A stretch of 59,486 nt of DNA from Candidatus Poseidoniales archaeon (GCA_003602535.1 QQSA01000075.1:3853-63338), one strand, 5' to 3'; shown: positions 7,107 through 17,193, numbered from the stretch's first letter. Numbers and translations are program-made. The notes: generated by a model from the letters alone, not told the origin.

Positions 7107-10100
7107 ATGCGGAAGGCTACTTTCCTGTCGATGTTGATGTTGTGCGTGATTTTTTCACCAATTTCGTCGTCATTAGATGGAGACGGCGACGGTATTGATG
7201 ATTCGATAGATATTTGTCCATTCGCTGCTGGTACGGCGAATTCAACTGCAGGATTAGGATGTCCCGATTCAGATGGTGATGGAATTGCAGATTTCGAACA
7301 AGCAGTGATGCAAAATTGGGGCGATTCGATTAGAGAAAATACTGATTATGGTACTGTTGGAAGTGAAGTGTATGGTTTGGCATGGGCGCAAAACAATTCA
7401 ATGTTTTATGCCGGTGGTAAGGATAACGATGTACATATCTTTGATTCACTTGGAAATCATCAAAATCTACTGTATTCGATGCCAGGTGACATCTATGATA
7501 TTGCGGCATCACCAGACGGACAACATCTAGTAGTAGCAAGCGGTAATGGGGGTTGTAGGGTCATCGATTCTACTACTGGTACTTTAGTTGCAGATCTATG
7601 GAATAATACGACCAATAATGGTGTGTTTGAAGTGGCTTGGTCCAATGATGGAAGTAGAATTATTGCAGGTGGATATGATTCAATTGTCAAATGGTTCGAT
7701 ACTAGTAACTGGACTTTAGAACGCGAAATATCAATTCTACCTGGATGGATTAGTGGAATAGACACTACACCTGATGATCGTTTAGTGGTATTTTCATCTA
7801 ACAATCAACTTAGAGCATATTGGTCCAATAATGGTACTCTTGCATTGAATATGACCAATCACACAGACTATATTCGAACTTTATCAATCAGCCCTGATGG
7901 CAGATACATTGCTACAGGTTCTAATGACAATACAATAAAAATTACTGACATTGCCAATCAATCAGTCGTTCAAACTATAGATGCAAGTTCGGATGTTTAC
8001 GATGTTGATTTTTCACCTGATGGTGGAACATTAGTTGCTGCTCGTGGAAGGCAATCCTCAATGTTTGCATATCGTACCGATACATGGACATCCATAGGTG
8101 AAATGGAAGATTTTGGTTCCGGAAATAACAATAGAGGTGTGTATTCAGTATCTTTTGACTCGACTGGAGAAGTACTTGCTGTTGGCTGGCGTAGAGGTTA
8201 CACTTCGATACAAATGTCCCCTGATGCATACATCAGAGTTCATGGAGATCATTATACAGCACTCATGGAGAGCGCTTGGAGATCATCTTACCCTACTACC
8301 GATGAATCTGTTAGAGTTTGGAAACATGATAGAGTCGAAACCAGTTTGGCGGTTTGTGATTCAAAGAAGTACATCGGTTCAAGTACGAATGGAGTATCTC
8401 CACAATATGCTATTAAGGATAGTAATTATTCTGAGAATGGAATGTGGAATTGCAAGAATACTGCAGGGCAAATACTTGAGATTCCTTTCGGTAGGGCGGC
8501 TGGAGCACTGATGGTCAAGTCGGGAGGGCCAACAGAATCCTGCGTGCAATCTATCGGTGGATTATCTATGGCTCAAGTTCGATGGATTACATCTGCTCAA
8601 AGTAAATCAACTCTAACTACTGATGGTGAAATGCCAGGATTGGTTTGGTCATCTGTTGTTCCAAATGATGATTCCAATGGTATTCCGGAGTGGAGGGATT
8701 TAGATCCATCATGTCCTGATAAAGAGATAGTTCTTTCACACCGATGGGAGAATCGAACTGATACTACAATACTGAAAGAAACAGTACTTTGTGCAAACTG
8801 TGCAGAAACCGACTCGTTATACACTTCAACATCTTCTAGATACAGGGCCATTGCTGGCGAATTCAGATCAGACGTGACTCAAGGTGTCGCTGCTTCGGGT
8901 GCTGAAGGTTCCATCGGATTTACTGAACTAATTTATTCGTTGAATAATGGAGCTGGTACATACATAGTCCCATTAGTAGATAATTACACACATGGCGTGG
9001 TTGACGCAATTTCAGATGGTGGTTTGGCAATAAATGCATCATTGAATTCTTCTAAGTCAGGGGATTGGCCACTGCAAACTGACATGCGAGCATTTGTAGC
9101 AACTAGTCAGTTGGCTAAGAATATCGATTTCTTGAAATTCTTGTTAACAGATTTAGGACAATTAAAGTGGGAACAAATGGGATTTGTAGGATTGGGAGTT
9201 TGGGATTTGTATTCATCTTGGGCTAAGTTAGGTGTCAACATGTCCTATCTATTGCCCGATCAGGATTCTGATGGAGTGTGGGATGAGCAAGACAATTGTC
9301 CAGATACTGAACTTGGACTAAATGTCGATGAGGATGGTTGCGCAGATTCGCAACTCGATTCTGATTTAGATGGATTCACAAATGATTTGGATGATTGTAT
9401 TGAGGTTTCAGGAACTTCAACTCTTGGTTCAACAGGCTGCCCTGATACTGATAATGATGGATGGGCTGATGTCAACGATTCACACCCTGGAGATATCAAT
9501 GAATGGAATGATACAGATATGGATAGTTTTGGTGACAATTCAGATGATTGTGTTGATGTTCAAGGTAACTCCACGGAGGACCTAATTGGTTGTGTCGATA
9601 CTGATGGTGATGGCTGGTCAGATTTGGGTGACCATTTCCCAGATAATTCTAGTGAATGGGTCGATTCTGATATGGATGAATACGGTGACAATATAGATGA
9701 ATTCCCCAATGAAAAAACACAATGGATAGATTCTGATGGCGATGGATTTGGAGACAATAAATCAGGTCTGGAAGGGGATGACTGCATCGATGTAAGTGGT
9801 ACCTCACATCAAGAGGGAATTTTCGGATGTATCGATAGTGATTCAGATGGTTGGGCTGACTCAATTGACGATCTTCCCTCGAACCCAAATCAACACAGGG
9901 ATGCAGACGGAGATGGAGTTGGTGATTCAGTAGTTTCAGAATCGTTAGGGTACTATGATTATTGTATTGATACTCCATTAGAAGAAATTTCAGAGGTTGA
10001 TTCAAATGGCTGTGCTCCTTCTCAGGTAGATTCAGATGGCGATGGATTCTTCAATGACATGGACCAATGCCCGGATTCAAAAACATTAATTCAAGTTAAT

Positions 10101-10943
10101 ACTACTCAATACTTAGAAAATGGAGATATTAATCCGACATTTGGGTGCTCAATTTCTGAAATAGATACCGATAATGATTTGGTTTTCGACGATCAAGATG
10201 ATTTCCCTTATGATTCAACTCAATGGGCAGATTCTGACGGTGACGGATATGGTGATAATTCTGATGGAAATAACGGGGATGATTGTCCTAATGCTGCTGG
10301 AAAATCATTCAACGACAAATTAGGTTGTTATGATTTCGACAAAGATGGTTGGTCGTCAGATGGCGATTTCAATGATAATGACCCAACTCAGTGGAATGAT
10401 ACAGACGGTGATGGCTATGGTGACAATTGGAATGACCCGGCATGGAATGATTCTAGGACTATTGGAGAATTTATTCCAAAAGCAACACAACCAGATCGCT
10501 GTCCAAATGAAGCATCAAATCTTGTTTACAAGGAGACACAAGGTTGCTTAACCGCAGAAAAGTCTGATGAAGACGATGTATCTGGCGACGCTAATTCAGG
10601 GGAAGATTCGAATTTGTTCACAATTCTAGCGATAGCTGCAGCTGGAATCCTAATGATTCTTTTTGGTGCGATTGCAGTTTTGATTAGAAAGAAGCCTGCC
10701 CAGAATAGAAGGCCCAGTGGTAATAAGAAAGTTGAACTAAATATGGAATCTGAATCTCAGGAGTTACCGGGTGAAATGATTCAAGTTACGACCGAAAAAG
10801 AAGTTAATTTTGTTGAGACATGGGAGCAACTACCTCCGGGTGAATGGATGCCAACTGACGAAAATGGAGTCAATTGGTACCAAGATAATGATGGAAGGCA
10901 TTGGTATTCTGATGCCGATGGTTTCAGAATTTGGGAACAGTGA
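7107..10943 (+). CDS. Giant surface protein: WD40 propeller, TSP3 repeats, TM helix, Trp-rich cytoplasmic tail
   Basis: About 1,278 residues from the ATG at 7107; an in-frame start at 7068 would place 13 residues before the signal peptide. After the signal peptide comes a short TSP3 pair with CPFAAG and CPDSDGDG. A beta-propeller of WD40-like blades follows (about 60-380 of the mature protein; blades with SPDGRYIATGSNDNTIKI, SPDGQHLVVASGNGG and SNDGSRIIAGGYDS). A Cys-containing region I do not recognise comes next, then a long TSP3 array (about 720-1140) with periodic disulphide cysteines. One membrane helix (about 1,170-1,190) leads to a cytoplasmic tail ending in WYQDNDGRHWYSDADG. It is probably a calcium-stabilised adhesion or sensing protein. 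WD40 outside the cell is unusual. Confidence 0.87.
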   Translation: MRKATFLSMLMLCVIFSPISSSLDGDGDGIDDSIDICPFAAGTANSTAGLGCPDSDGDGIADFEQAVMQNWGDSIRENTDYGTVGSEVYGLAWAQNNSMFYAGGKDNDVHIFDSLGNHQNLLYSMPGDIYDIAASPDGQHLVVASGNGGCRVIDSTTGTLVADLWNNTTNNGVFEVAWSNDGSRIIAGGYDSIVKWFDTSNWTLEREISILPGWISGIDTTPDDRLVVFSSNNQLRAYWSNNGTLALNMTNHTDYIRTLSISPDGRYIATGSNDNTIKITDIANQSVVQTIDASSDVYDVDFSPDGGTLVAARGRQSSMFAYRTDTWTSIGEMEDFGSGNNNRGVYSVSFDSTGEVLAVGWRRGYTSIQMSPDAYIRVHGDHYTALMESAWRSSYPTTDESVRVWKHDRVETSLAVCDSKKYIGSSTNGVSPQYAIKDSNYSENGMWNCKNTAGQILEIPFGRAAGALMVKSGGPTESCVQSIGGLSMAQVRWITSAQSKSTLTTDGEMPGLVWSSVVPNDDSNGIPEWRDLDPSCPDKEIVLSHRWENRTDTTILKETVLCANCAETDSLYTSTSSRYRAIAGEFRSDVTQGVAASGAEGSIGFTELIYSLNNGAGTYIVPLVDNYTHGVVDAISDGGLAINASLNSSKSGDWPLQTDMRAFVATSQLAKNIDFLKFLLTDLGQLKWEQMGFVGLGVWDLYSSWAKLGVNMSYLLPDQDSDGVWDEQDNCPDTELGLNVDEDGCADSQLDSDLDGFTNDLDDCIEVSGTSTLGSTGCPDTDNDGWADVNDSHPGDINEWNDTDMDSFGDNSDDCVDVQGNSTEDLIGCVDTDGDGWSDLGDHFPDNSSEWVDSDMDEYGDNIDEFPNEKTQWIDSDGDGFGDNKSGLEGDDCIDVSGTSHQEGIFGCIDSDSDGWADSIDDLPSNPNQHRDADGDGVGDSVVSESLGYYDYCIDTPLEEISEVDSNGCAPSQVDSDGDGFFNDMDQCPDSKTLIQVNTTQYLENGDINPTFGCSISEIDTDNDLVFDDQDDFPYDSTQWADSDGDGYGDNSDGNNGDDCPNAAGKSFNDKLGCYDFDKDGWSSDGDFNDNDPTQWNDTDGDGYGDNWNDPAWNDSRTIGEFIPKATQPDRCPNEASNLVYKETQGCLTAEKSDEDDVSGDANSGEDSNLFTILAIAAAGILMILFGAIAVLIRKKPAQNRRPSGNKKVELNMESESQELPGEMIQVTTEKEVNFVETWEQLPPGEWMPTDENGVNWYQDNDGRHWYSDADGFRIWEQ

Positions 10944-10978
10944 GAAGTCTCAAATGTATTCGCCTTTTATTGAATGAT

Positions 10979-11719
10979 ATGAAGGGAGCATATCTGGTAA
11001 CTGGCGCATCAAGGGGTATTGGAAAAGAGATAGCGAAGTCAATAGCTAGTAGTGGATTTCCAGTTATTGCATTGGCTAGAGAAAGTATCGATCTAGGGGT
11101 TACAGGAGCCGAACTAGCAGACATAAATCAGGATTCTATAACTATCTCTTGCGACCTCAGTGATCGTGCGGATATATCGTCTGCAGCAACAGTGATTTCA
11201 AACCGTTTTTCTCATCTCTCAGGAATTGTTCACAATGCGGGAACAATCCATCCAATTGAAAATATGCTTGATGTTGAGAGGGCCGATTGGGCCAAGTCAA
11301 TCCAAGTAAATTTGATTGGAGTCCAAGATCTAACAACACGTCTTAACAAAATTTTAGGTGGTGATTTGCACACTAGAATAACGACGATTTCCAGTGGTGC
11401 TGCGAAGCGTTCTATTCATGGATGGAGTGCGTATTGTGTCTCAAAAGCAGGATTGGATATGTGGGCTTTGTGCATGGCAGAAGAGGGTGCATCTCGTAAT
11501 ATTTCAGCAATTTCAATCGCACCAGGAATTGTTGACACAGGTATGCAAGAAGATATTCGTAATGCTGATGAAAAATCATTTCCAGCATTATCAAACTTCA
11601 TCGATTATTATACGAATGGAGATTTAACTAATCCAGTTGATGTGGCAGAAAAGTTGCTCCCGTATTGTCTCGGTAATCTTGGAGAAAATGGTAGTAGACT
11701 TGATGTTCGCAATTTATGA
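10979..11719 (+). CDS. Short-chain dehydrogenase/reductase
   Basis: About 246 residues from the ATG at 10979. The frame also opens at 10931, inside the preceding gene, but the Rossmann motif begins right after the 10979 ATG. Classical SDR motifs are present: VTGASRGIGKEIA for NAD(P) binding, HNAGTIHP, the catalytic Ser in TTISSGAAKR, and YCVSKAG with the Tyr-x3-Lys pair. The overall pattern resembles sepiapterin or benzil reductases. The substrate cannot be told. It is followed by aIF5A, probably from a separate promoter. Confidence 0.85.
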   Translation: MKGAYLVTGASRGIGKEIAKSIASSGFPVIALARESIDLGVTGAELADINQDSITISCDLSDRADISSAATVISNRFSHLSGIVHNAGTIHPIENMLDVERADWAKSIQVNLIGVQDLTTRLNKILGGDLHTRITTISSGAAKRSIHGWSAYCVSKAGLDMWALCMAEEGASRNISAISIAPGIVDTGMQEDIRNADEKSFPALSNFIDYYTNGDLTNPVDVAEKLLPYCLGNLGENGSRLDVRNL

Positions 11720-11784
11720 GTAGTTGCACGATTCAATGGCAACGGTCATAAGCCCGAACCATAGCCTAAGGGCGAGGGAGACAA

Positions 11785-12171
11785 GTGCCAGGTACGACCC
11801 GTGTAGAAATTAGAACATTGAAGGTCGGACGATACTGCTGTGTCGACGACAAAGCATACAAGATAAATTCCATTTCAAAATCGAAGCCTGGAAAGCACGG
11901 TTCTGCTAAGGCACGTCTGGAATTAGTAGACATTTTCACAGGTCAAAAGATCTCACATGTAGGAAGCGTAACCGATTCAATCAACGTACCTCTAATCGAG
12001 AAAGGTACAGCAATGGTGACCCATATAGATGGCTCTGAAGTTCACGCAATGAACATGCGAGATCACTCGATGATGATCCTACCACTTGAAGATGGTCTAG
12101 ATGTTGACGGAGGGACTGAAATCATGTGGATGGAAGCTCTAGGTCTCTACAAGATTATCCGTGACCATTGA
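11785..12171 (+). CDS. Translation initiation factor aIF5A
   Basis: A 128-residue homologue of eIF5A/EF-P that assists peptide-bond formation at difficult sequences on the ribosome. The N-terminal SH3-like barrel carries the modification loop SKPGKHGSAKAR, with Lys37 the expected hypusine site. The C-terminal OB domain follows. The start is GTG, preceded by a GAGGGAG Shine-Dalgarno-like run a few bases upstream, and the length agrees with archaeal homologues. Deoxyhypusine synthase is not in this window. The OPT transporter begins 26 bases downstream on the same strand. Confidence 0.95.
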   Translation: MPGTTRVEIRTLKVGRYCCVDDKAYKINSISKSKPGKHGSAKARLELVDIFTGQKISHVGSVTDSINVPLIEKGTAMVTHIDGSEVHAMNMRDHSMMILPLEDGLDVDGGTEIMWMEALGLYKIIRDH

Positions 12172-12197
12172 AATCTCATTTCTAAAAGGTGCGAAAA

Positions 12198-14567
12198 ATG
12201 GGTGTCAAAAAGTCTGCGTATCGCCAGCCGGTTACACCGGAGGGTTTGAAGGCTATCGAAAGAGGCACTTTGACTTGGCTCGACGACGAGATGTACAACA
12301 ACCTAAACACAGGTGTTCTCGAACAATATTTGGAAGAGAAGAACCTAGAAGAGGCGTTCGAAGTCTCACATTGGGATACCAAAAAGGTCCTGCTAGGAAT
12401 TGCAATAGGTGCGGTGTTCTCTGGAGTAACTGCATATATTGGGCTAAAACTTGGTCTTGCTATCTCAGCGGCTTGGTATATTGCATATGTTTTGGGTATG
12501 GCTTTGAAATGGTCTCCATCCGAAGTTAATATCGCAACATCTGCAACTACCGGTGCAACTCACGCATCTACTGGATTCATCTTTACCTTCCCTGCAATCT
12601 TTTTGCTAGCAGCAGATCCTCAATATTCGTTGGCCGATGGTCCGTTGATAGTTCTTGGTTCAGGAGAGACTCTTCGATTAGCATTCGTTGGTATTGTTGC
12701 TTCAATGTTTGCAGGATTCTTGGGTGTAATGTACTTCATTATATTCAGAAGAGTATGGTTAGTGGAAGATCCTCTGCCTTTGCCTGGATTCGAAGCGACA
12801 CTCAAAATGCTAGATATCGCTAGTGATGTTAGTTCAGGGGCAGTCGAACATGCAAGAGACTCACTGAAGACAATTGGAGTCTGGACCGGAATCACCATGC
12901 TAGCATTATTCCTAATAGAATATCCACTAATTTATGTGAAGGGTAAGACCCTTGCACTTACTGATTATTTGGCTGAAATGGCTACCGGAAGTACATTTGG
13001 AGTGGCATCATTTTACTCGCATGCTAAGATTCATCAACCAGGGGAAGTGATTGGTGGAGTCGGTGCTGGACCTGCTCATTACGATGCTGAACAGTGGTAT
13101 AATCCATTCATGTATACCTACATTGGTGTTGCTTTAACTCCGTCAATGTTCGCAATCGGTTGGTTCATGAAAACACGTGTTGCATTTTTGGTTAATCTAG
13201 GTACTATCGTTGGATGGTTCTTCTTAGTGCCTCTTGCAGTGGCATTCAATGTTCCTGTCTACGAAGGTCAATTAGGAGCCAGTGTGCCTCTACAAGATCT
13301 TCCAGCAGCATTGCATGCAGTTAACCCTGCTGAATACAAAATGTCAACAGGGGCAGTCCAAATGTATGCTTTCTCAAAGGCAGTCCGTTTCATCGCAATT
13401 GGAGCAATTGTTGGTGGAGGAATATTTGGTCTTCTGAAGATGTGGAAAACATTTGCTAATATCTTTGTAGACATTGGTCGAGCATTCAAGGGAGACAGTG
13501 GCAAGGAGTATATGGAGGGCAAAGGATGGTATGAATGGCCACTTGCACACATCCCGATTTTCATGTTGCTGACATTTGGTTCGATGATTGTAATTTTCAT
13601 GTTGGGTGATTTCCCAATCATGGCTAGTATCGTGTTCTCTCTAATTCTTCTCATGACTACATTCCTATTGGGAGCAATCGCTGTCAGAGTAATGGGAGAG
13701 ACTGGAATCGAACCTGTTTCAGGAACCTCATTCATTGTTCTACTGATGTTATTTGGTGTGTTCTTGAACTTCAACGACGCACTTGGATTAACCATTCAAG
13801 AAGCTGTACTACTAGGATTAGTTGGAACCACAGTATTTGGTTCTGCGATTTCAATGTCTGGAACAGTAATTGGTGATTACAAGAACAGTCTTTACATCGG
13901 TAATCGTCCTTATCACATTTCTAAAGGAAATATCATGGGAGTCGTTCCAGGTGCAGTAATCGGTGCTGGTGTGGCGATTTTCTTAGCCAATGAATTAGCT
14001 CAAGGCCGAATTCAACTTATTGCGCCTCAAGCAAACGCATTCGCAACATTCTCTGTCATTTTCGCTGAAGGTCAAGGAGACTTGATGCTTCTATTACTAG
14101 GATTCATGCTTGGAGTCTTTGTTGAATGGGCAACAGGAATGGGTACATCATTCGGACTCGGAATGTATCTGGATGTTCCACACACTCTACCGATGTTGAT
14201 CGGTGGTGTTGCTCGTGACAAGTGGGAAGACAAGAAACTCAAGCCTCGTATTGAAGCTATTAAGGAGAAAGAAGGTACGGTTGTTGCTGAAAAGCAAAGA
14301 GCACTAATTCTTCTTGGAACTTTCATGGTTGCTGCGGGTCTTCTAACCGGAGAAGCATTCTTCGGTACAGAAAGCAGTATTCTTTCATTCATAGATTCAT
14401 TATGGTCACCTGCCTTTGGTACAAGCATTACATGGCACTTCTTGAGACTTGGAAGCTTTGTCATGCTGAATGTAGTGATTGGTTATCTAATCTATGCACT
14501 GTTCAAGAGAGCAGGAGTCATTGGCGGCTCTGATGAGGCCCAAGATGCAGAATTAATAGAGGCGTGA
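12198..14567 (+). CDS. OPT-family oligopeptide transporter
   Basis: About 789 residues with some 14-16 hydrophobic helices, matching the oligopeptide transporter superfamily (OPT). The first transmembrane region holds VTAYIGLKLGLAISAAW. Later segments carry the family-typical GETGIEPVSGTSF and EWATGMGTSFGLGMYL. The ATG at 12198 is chosen over the GTG at 12189. An N-terminal soluble stretch of about 60 residues precedes the first helix. It probably imports peptides with protons, which suits a protein-degrading marine heterotroph; metal-chelate transport is possible for this superfamily. The next gene starts 4 bases downstream, so they are likely co-transcribed. Confidence 0.9.
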   Translation: MGVKKSAYRQPVTPEGLKAIERGTLTWLDDEMYNNLNTGVLEQYLEEKNLEEAFEVSHWDTKKVLLGIAIGAVFSGVTAYIGLKLGLAISAAWYIAYVLGMALKWSPSEVNIATSATTGATHASTGFIFTFPAIFLLAADPQYSLADGPLIVLGSGETLRLAFVGIVASMFAGFLGVMYFIIFRRVWLVEDPLPLPGFEATLKMLDIASDVSSGAVEHARDSLKTIGVWTGITMLALFLIEYPLIYVKGKTLALTDYLAEMATGSTFGVASFYSHAKIHQPGEVIGGVGAGPAHYDAEQWYNPFMYTYIGVALTPSMFAIGWFMKTRVAFLVNLGTIVGWFFLVPLAVAFNVPVYEGQLGASVPLQDLPAALHAVNPAEYKMSTGAVQMYAFSKAVRFIAIGAIVGGGIFGLLKMWKTFANIFVDIGRAFKGDSGKEYMEGKGWYEWPLAHIPIFMLLTFGSMIVIFMLGDFPIMASIVFSLILLMTTFLLGAIAVRVMGETGIEPVSGTSFIVLLMLFGVFLNFNDALGLTIQEAVLLGLVGTTVFGSAISMSGTVIGDYKNSLYIGNRPYHISKGNIMGVVPGAVIGAGVAIFLANELAQGRIQLIAPQANAFATFSVIFAEGQGDLMLLLLGFMLGVFVEWATGMGTSFGLGMYLDVPHTLPMLIGGVARDKWEDKKLKPRIEAIKEKEGTVVAEKQRALILLGTFMVAAGLLTGEAFFGTESSILSFIDSLWSPAFGTSITWHFLRLGSFVMLNVVIGYLIYALFKRAGVIGGSDEAQDAELIEA

Positions 14568-14571
14568 TACA

Positions 14572-15495
14572 GTGTCCCGCACACCTCCACTGGTGTGGGG
14601 TTTGTTAGTTGCAGGAGTATTTGGCGTATCCTCTGCAGGTGCTATTTTATCACATCTTGATTCTATTCCACCATTGATGCGTGCATCATGGAGATTACAA
14701 ATTACAGTTCTGATGTTATTGCCTTTTGCAATATGGCAGTATCGTGAGATGAGTATCGATAATCGTAGCAAACTGCTAGAAAGAAAAACAATTCTAATCG
14801 TTCTCGGTTCAGGAATTGCTTTAGCTGCTCATTTTGGAACTTGGGTTACATCACTTGATCACACTTCTTTAGCGCACTCATTGCTATTCGTTACTAGTCA
14901 TCCGATCATCATTGTAATCGGAACAGCAATACTGGTTAGAAAACCACACAAGCTCGAAACTACTGGAGCTCTAATTGGATTGGTTGGTGCAGCGATAACT
15001 CTTCTCGATGCCAAGAATGATGGTGATGTCACTCTATGGGGAGACATGCTTGCATTTTTGGGTGCTGTCACTGTTGTTGGTTACATCGTTGCAGGCAGAA
15101 TACTTCGTGAATGGATGCCGGTTTTCGTGTATGCGGTTCCTGTAACTCTAATCGGTGGAATATTGTTGATTCCATTTTCAATAATCATGGGTGAGGAAAC
15201 TGCTGCACTTGGTTGGATTGAATCTGATTTGCTCTCATGGTTCATATTACTAGCATTTTTAGCCGGTATAGTCGGACACACAGGTCTAAACGCATGTCTA
15301 CGTTGGTTACCTCCGCTAACAATATCATTTGCAGTCACTTTAGAGCCTATCATTGGCGCATTTATCGGATGGTTCTTCTTCAACGAAGACATCCCTGGTG
15401 AGTGGACTTGGATAGGAGGATCAATACTCATCGTGGGTATACTGTGCGTGATTAAGGGAGGTGCAGAAAATGTCGTGGATACTTCTAACGAATGA
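14572..15495 (+). CDS. EamA/DMT-family transporter
   Basis: A 307-residue inner-membrane protein with about ten hydrophobic helices in two EamA halves (about 7-135 and 145-295). The second half ends with the typical LEPIIGAFIGWFFFNEDI pattern. The start is GTG four bases after the OPT stop. Family members export or import amino acids, nucleotides or other small metabolites; the substrate is unknown. Its 3' end overlaps the start of surE by about 26 bases, so OPT, EamA and SurE look like one operon. Confidence 0.88.
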   Translation: MSRTPPLVWGLLVAGVFGVSSAGAILSHLDSIPPLMRASWRLQITVLMLLPFAIWQYREMSIDNRSKLLERKTILIVLGSGIALAAHFGTWVTSLDHTSLAHSLLFVTSHPIIIVIGTAILVRKPHKLETTGALIGLVGAAITLLDAKNDGDVTLWGDMLAFLGAVTVVGYIVAGRILREWMPVFVYAVPVTLIGGILLIPFSIIMGEETAALGWIESDLLSWFILLAFLAGIVGHTGLNACLRWLPPLTISFAVTLEPIIGAFIGWFFFNEDIPGEWTWIGGSILIVGILCVIKGGAENVVDTSNE

Positions 15496-16396
15496 TGATG
15501 GAATTGATGCAACTAGTTTACAGATTCTCGTAGATAGGTTACATGAGAAGGGACACAAGTTGGTAGTATTCGCTCCAAGTGAAAACAACTCAGCTGTTAG
15601 TATGAAGATTTCATTAGGAATTCCTTTGACAGTGGTCAACAGAAATGATCCACGAGAGAATGTTCACCAGTATGCAATTGGCGGAACTCCCTGTGATTGT
15701 GTAATTGCAGCATTGGATGGGGGATTGAGGAAATTACTACCAGGAGTCATTCCAAAATTAGTGGTCAGTGGAATCAATCTCGGTCCTAATATGAGTCAAG
15801 ATGCATACCATAGTGGTACAATGGCTGCCGCAAGAGAAGCAGGAATGTATGGAGTACCTGCAATTGCATCTTCATGGTCATCATTCGATCCAGAGGGAAT
15901 GGAGGTTTCAGTAGATGCAACTGTCAAATTGGTGGAAGCAGCATTAGCGGTTCTACCAGATATTCCTGCAAATCTCAACCACCCTCATATCGATATTAAT
16001 GAGCCACATCTTACCAGTTGGCCCAAGCCTTCAACGAGATTATGGAATGATGATCCTTTATCGGCTCTAAAGGATGCATTCGCAGCAGGAGAGATGTTTC
16101 TGAATCTCAATGTTCCACCAGAGTGGAATGGCAAGTATAGTTCTACTAGATTGGGAATGAGATGGTATCGTAATGCAATTACTTTCTCGGATGACACGTC
16201 CACATTCAAACTAGGAGGTTCAAGTATTGATGTTGATGAAGTTGAACGTGGAGATGTTGATGCAGATATGCTAGGCATGGCTAGCGTCTCTTGCTTACCT
16301 TCATGGCCACAAACCCATCCGTTGGAAATTGATGTGGATTTGTTAGCCTGGTCACTTGAAAATAGTCCTGAAGGAATGCCAATCTGGTTACAGTGA
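15470..16396 (+). CDS. surE: 5'/3'-nucleotidase SurE
   Basis: About 308 residues from the ATG at 15470; an upstream in-frame start at 15461 would add three. The N-terminus ILLTNDDGIDA carries the metal-binding Asp pair. Further motifs are APSENNSAVS, the GTPCDCV region, and SGINLGPNMSQDAYHSGTMAAAREA, all hallmarks of SurE nucleotidases, which dephosphorylate nucleoside monophosphates. The protein is longer than bacterial SurE (about 250), with extra C-terminal residues. It overlaps the transporter gene upstream. Confidence 0.93.
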   Translation: MSWILLTNDDGIDATSLQILVDRLHEKGHKLVVFAPSENNSAVSMKISLGIPLTVVNRNDPRENVHQYAIGGTPCDCVIAALDGGLRKLLPGVIPKLVVSGINLGPNMSQDAYHSGTMAAAREAGMYGVPAIASSWSSFDPEGMEVSVDATVKLVEAALAVLPDIPANLNHPHIDINEPHLTSWPKPSTRLWNDDPLSALKDAFAAGEMFLNLNVPPEWNGKYSSTRLGMRWYRNAITFSDDTSTFKLGGSSIDVDEVERGDVDADMLGMASVSCLPSWPQTHPLEIDVDLLAWSLENSPEGMPIWLQ

Positions 16397-16407
16397 TTGC
16401 TATCGAC

Positions 16408-16415
16408 AAATATTA
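16408..16415 (+). promoter_or_regulatory. TATA-like box for the small membrane protein gene
   Basis: AAATATTA lies 28-35 bases upstream of the ATG at 16443, fitting a leaderless archaeal promoter in the 46-base gap after surE. Confidence 0.4.
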
Positions 16416-16442
16416 TCGAATACAAACTGTAGTCGTAAGAAT

Positions 16443-16586
16443 ATGGTTTCGCAAAATCAGTGGAAAGTAATAGGAGAATTTATGGATGAGACTGCAAGGA
16501 ATTTACGAATAATTACTTTTGTGATAGTATTCTCTTTCATTGCTAATATCTTTGCAGGAATATGGTTTATCTCTAAATTCAGTTGA
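16443..16586 (+). CDS. Small single-span membrane protein
   Basis: A 47-residue open frame with a short charged N-terminus (MVSQNQWKVIGEFMDETARN) and one hydrophobic helix (about residues 22-43) ending ISKFS. A longer reading of the same frame runs back into surE and is not preferred. A TATA-like box sits at leaderless distance. Its 3' end overlaps the convergent trmY by 8 bases. It resembles no family I know; it could be a small membrane peptide or a chance frame. Confidence 0.45.
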   Translation: MVSQNQWKVIGEFMDETARNLRIITFVIVFSFIANIFAGIWFISKFS

Positions 16587-17193
16587 GATTAATTCTGAAC
16601 CCTTCGTCTAGGATGAAGTGAACAATTGCGATGCATGTGTGTCCTTGTAGCCAAGACTTTCCGAGGCTTCTCGGAGTTCCTCTTTCGCACTCTAGTGGCT
16701 TATCATCTCCGAGTATGAATCCTATGTCTTCAATAGAAAAATCACTTGGAAGTACTCCGGAATATAGATTTTCAGAATCTGCTTCTAGTCTGATTGTTGG
16801 GCAATCCCATTCATCTAAAGTCATATCTAAATCACCACCTCCATCATAGATTCCAGGACTTCTTTCAACCCAGTGGCCTCGTGGTGGAATTGGCTCCTTG
16901 ATTACCGCTGCAATCTTACCGGCAACCGCTCTCTCTTCGGCATGAACTCCTTTCAATTCATTTGATACAAACTTGATTCTTCTTGCAGGTCCAGGTCCTC
17001 CTAGCAATATCATTGTAAATTCAACATCTTCTCTAATTCCATGACTTGTTAGTACTGAGGACATCAAGGCTCTAACTAAGACATCCATTCTACCTGCTCC
17101 ACCTGCCATGTCATTCAATGGCAACTTTCCCTTTGCCATTGCACGGGTTCCAACTATTACAAATCGGCGCAAATGATCACCTATTGTTCTCAA
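16579..17193 (-). CDS. trmY: tRNA (pseudouridine(54)-N1)-methyltransferase TrmY
   Basis: A 204-residue SPOUT-class methyltransferase that makes N1-methylpseudouridine at position 54 of archaeal tRNAs with S-adenosylmethionine. Characteristic stretches are RRFVIVGTRA at the N-terminus, NDMAGGAGRMDVLVRAL, SHGIREDVEF, and KGVHAEERAVAGKI. The size matches the family. The start overlaps the 3' end of coaBC by 17 bases, so the two are probably co-transcribed and coupled. Confidence 0.93.
   Translation of the reverse strand: MRTIGDHLRRFVIVGTRAMAKGKLPLNDMAGGAGRMDVLVRALMSSVLTSHGIREDVEFTMILLGGPGPARRIKFVSNELKGVHAEERAVAGKIAAVIKEPIPPRGHWVERSPGIYDGGGDLDMTLDEWDCPTIRLEADSENLYSGVLPSDFSIEDIGFILGDDKPLECERGTPRSLGKSWLQGHTCIAIVHFILDEGFRINLN

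Noticed and set aside
12161..12529. Open frame of 122 residues at the OPT transporter start
   Set aside because: It is an out-of-frame shadow of the transporter, which has clear helices and homology in the other frame.
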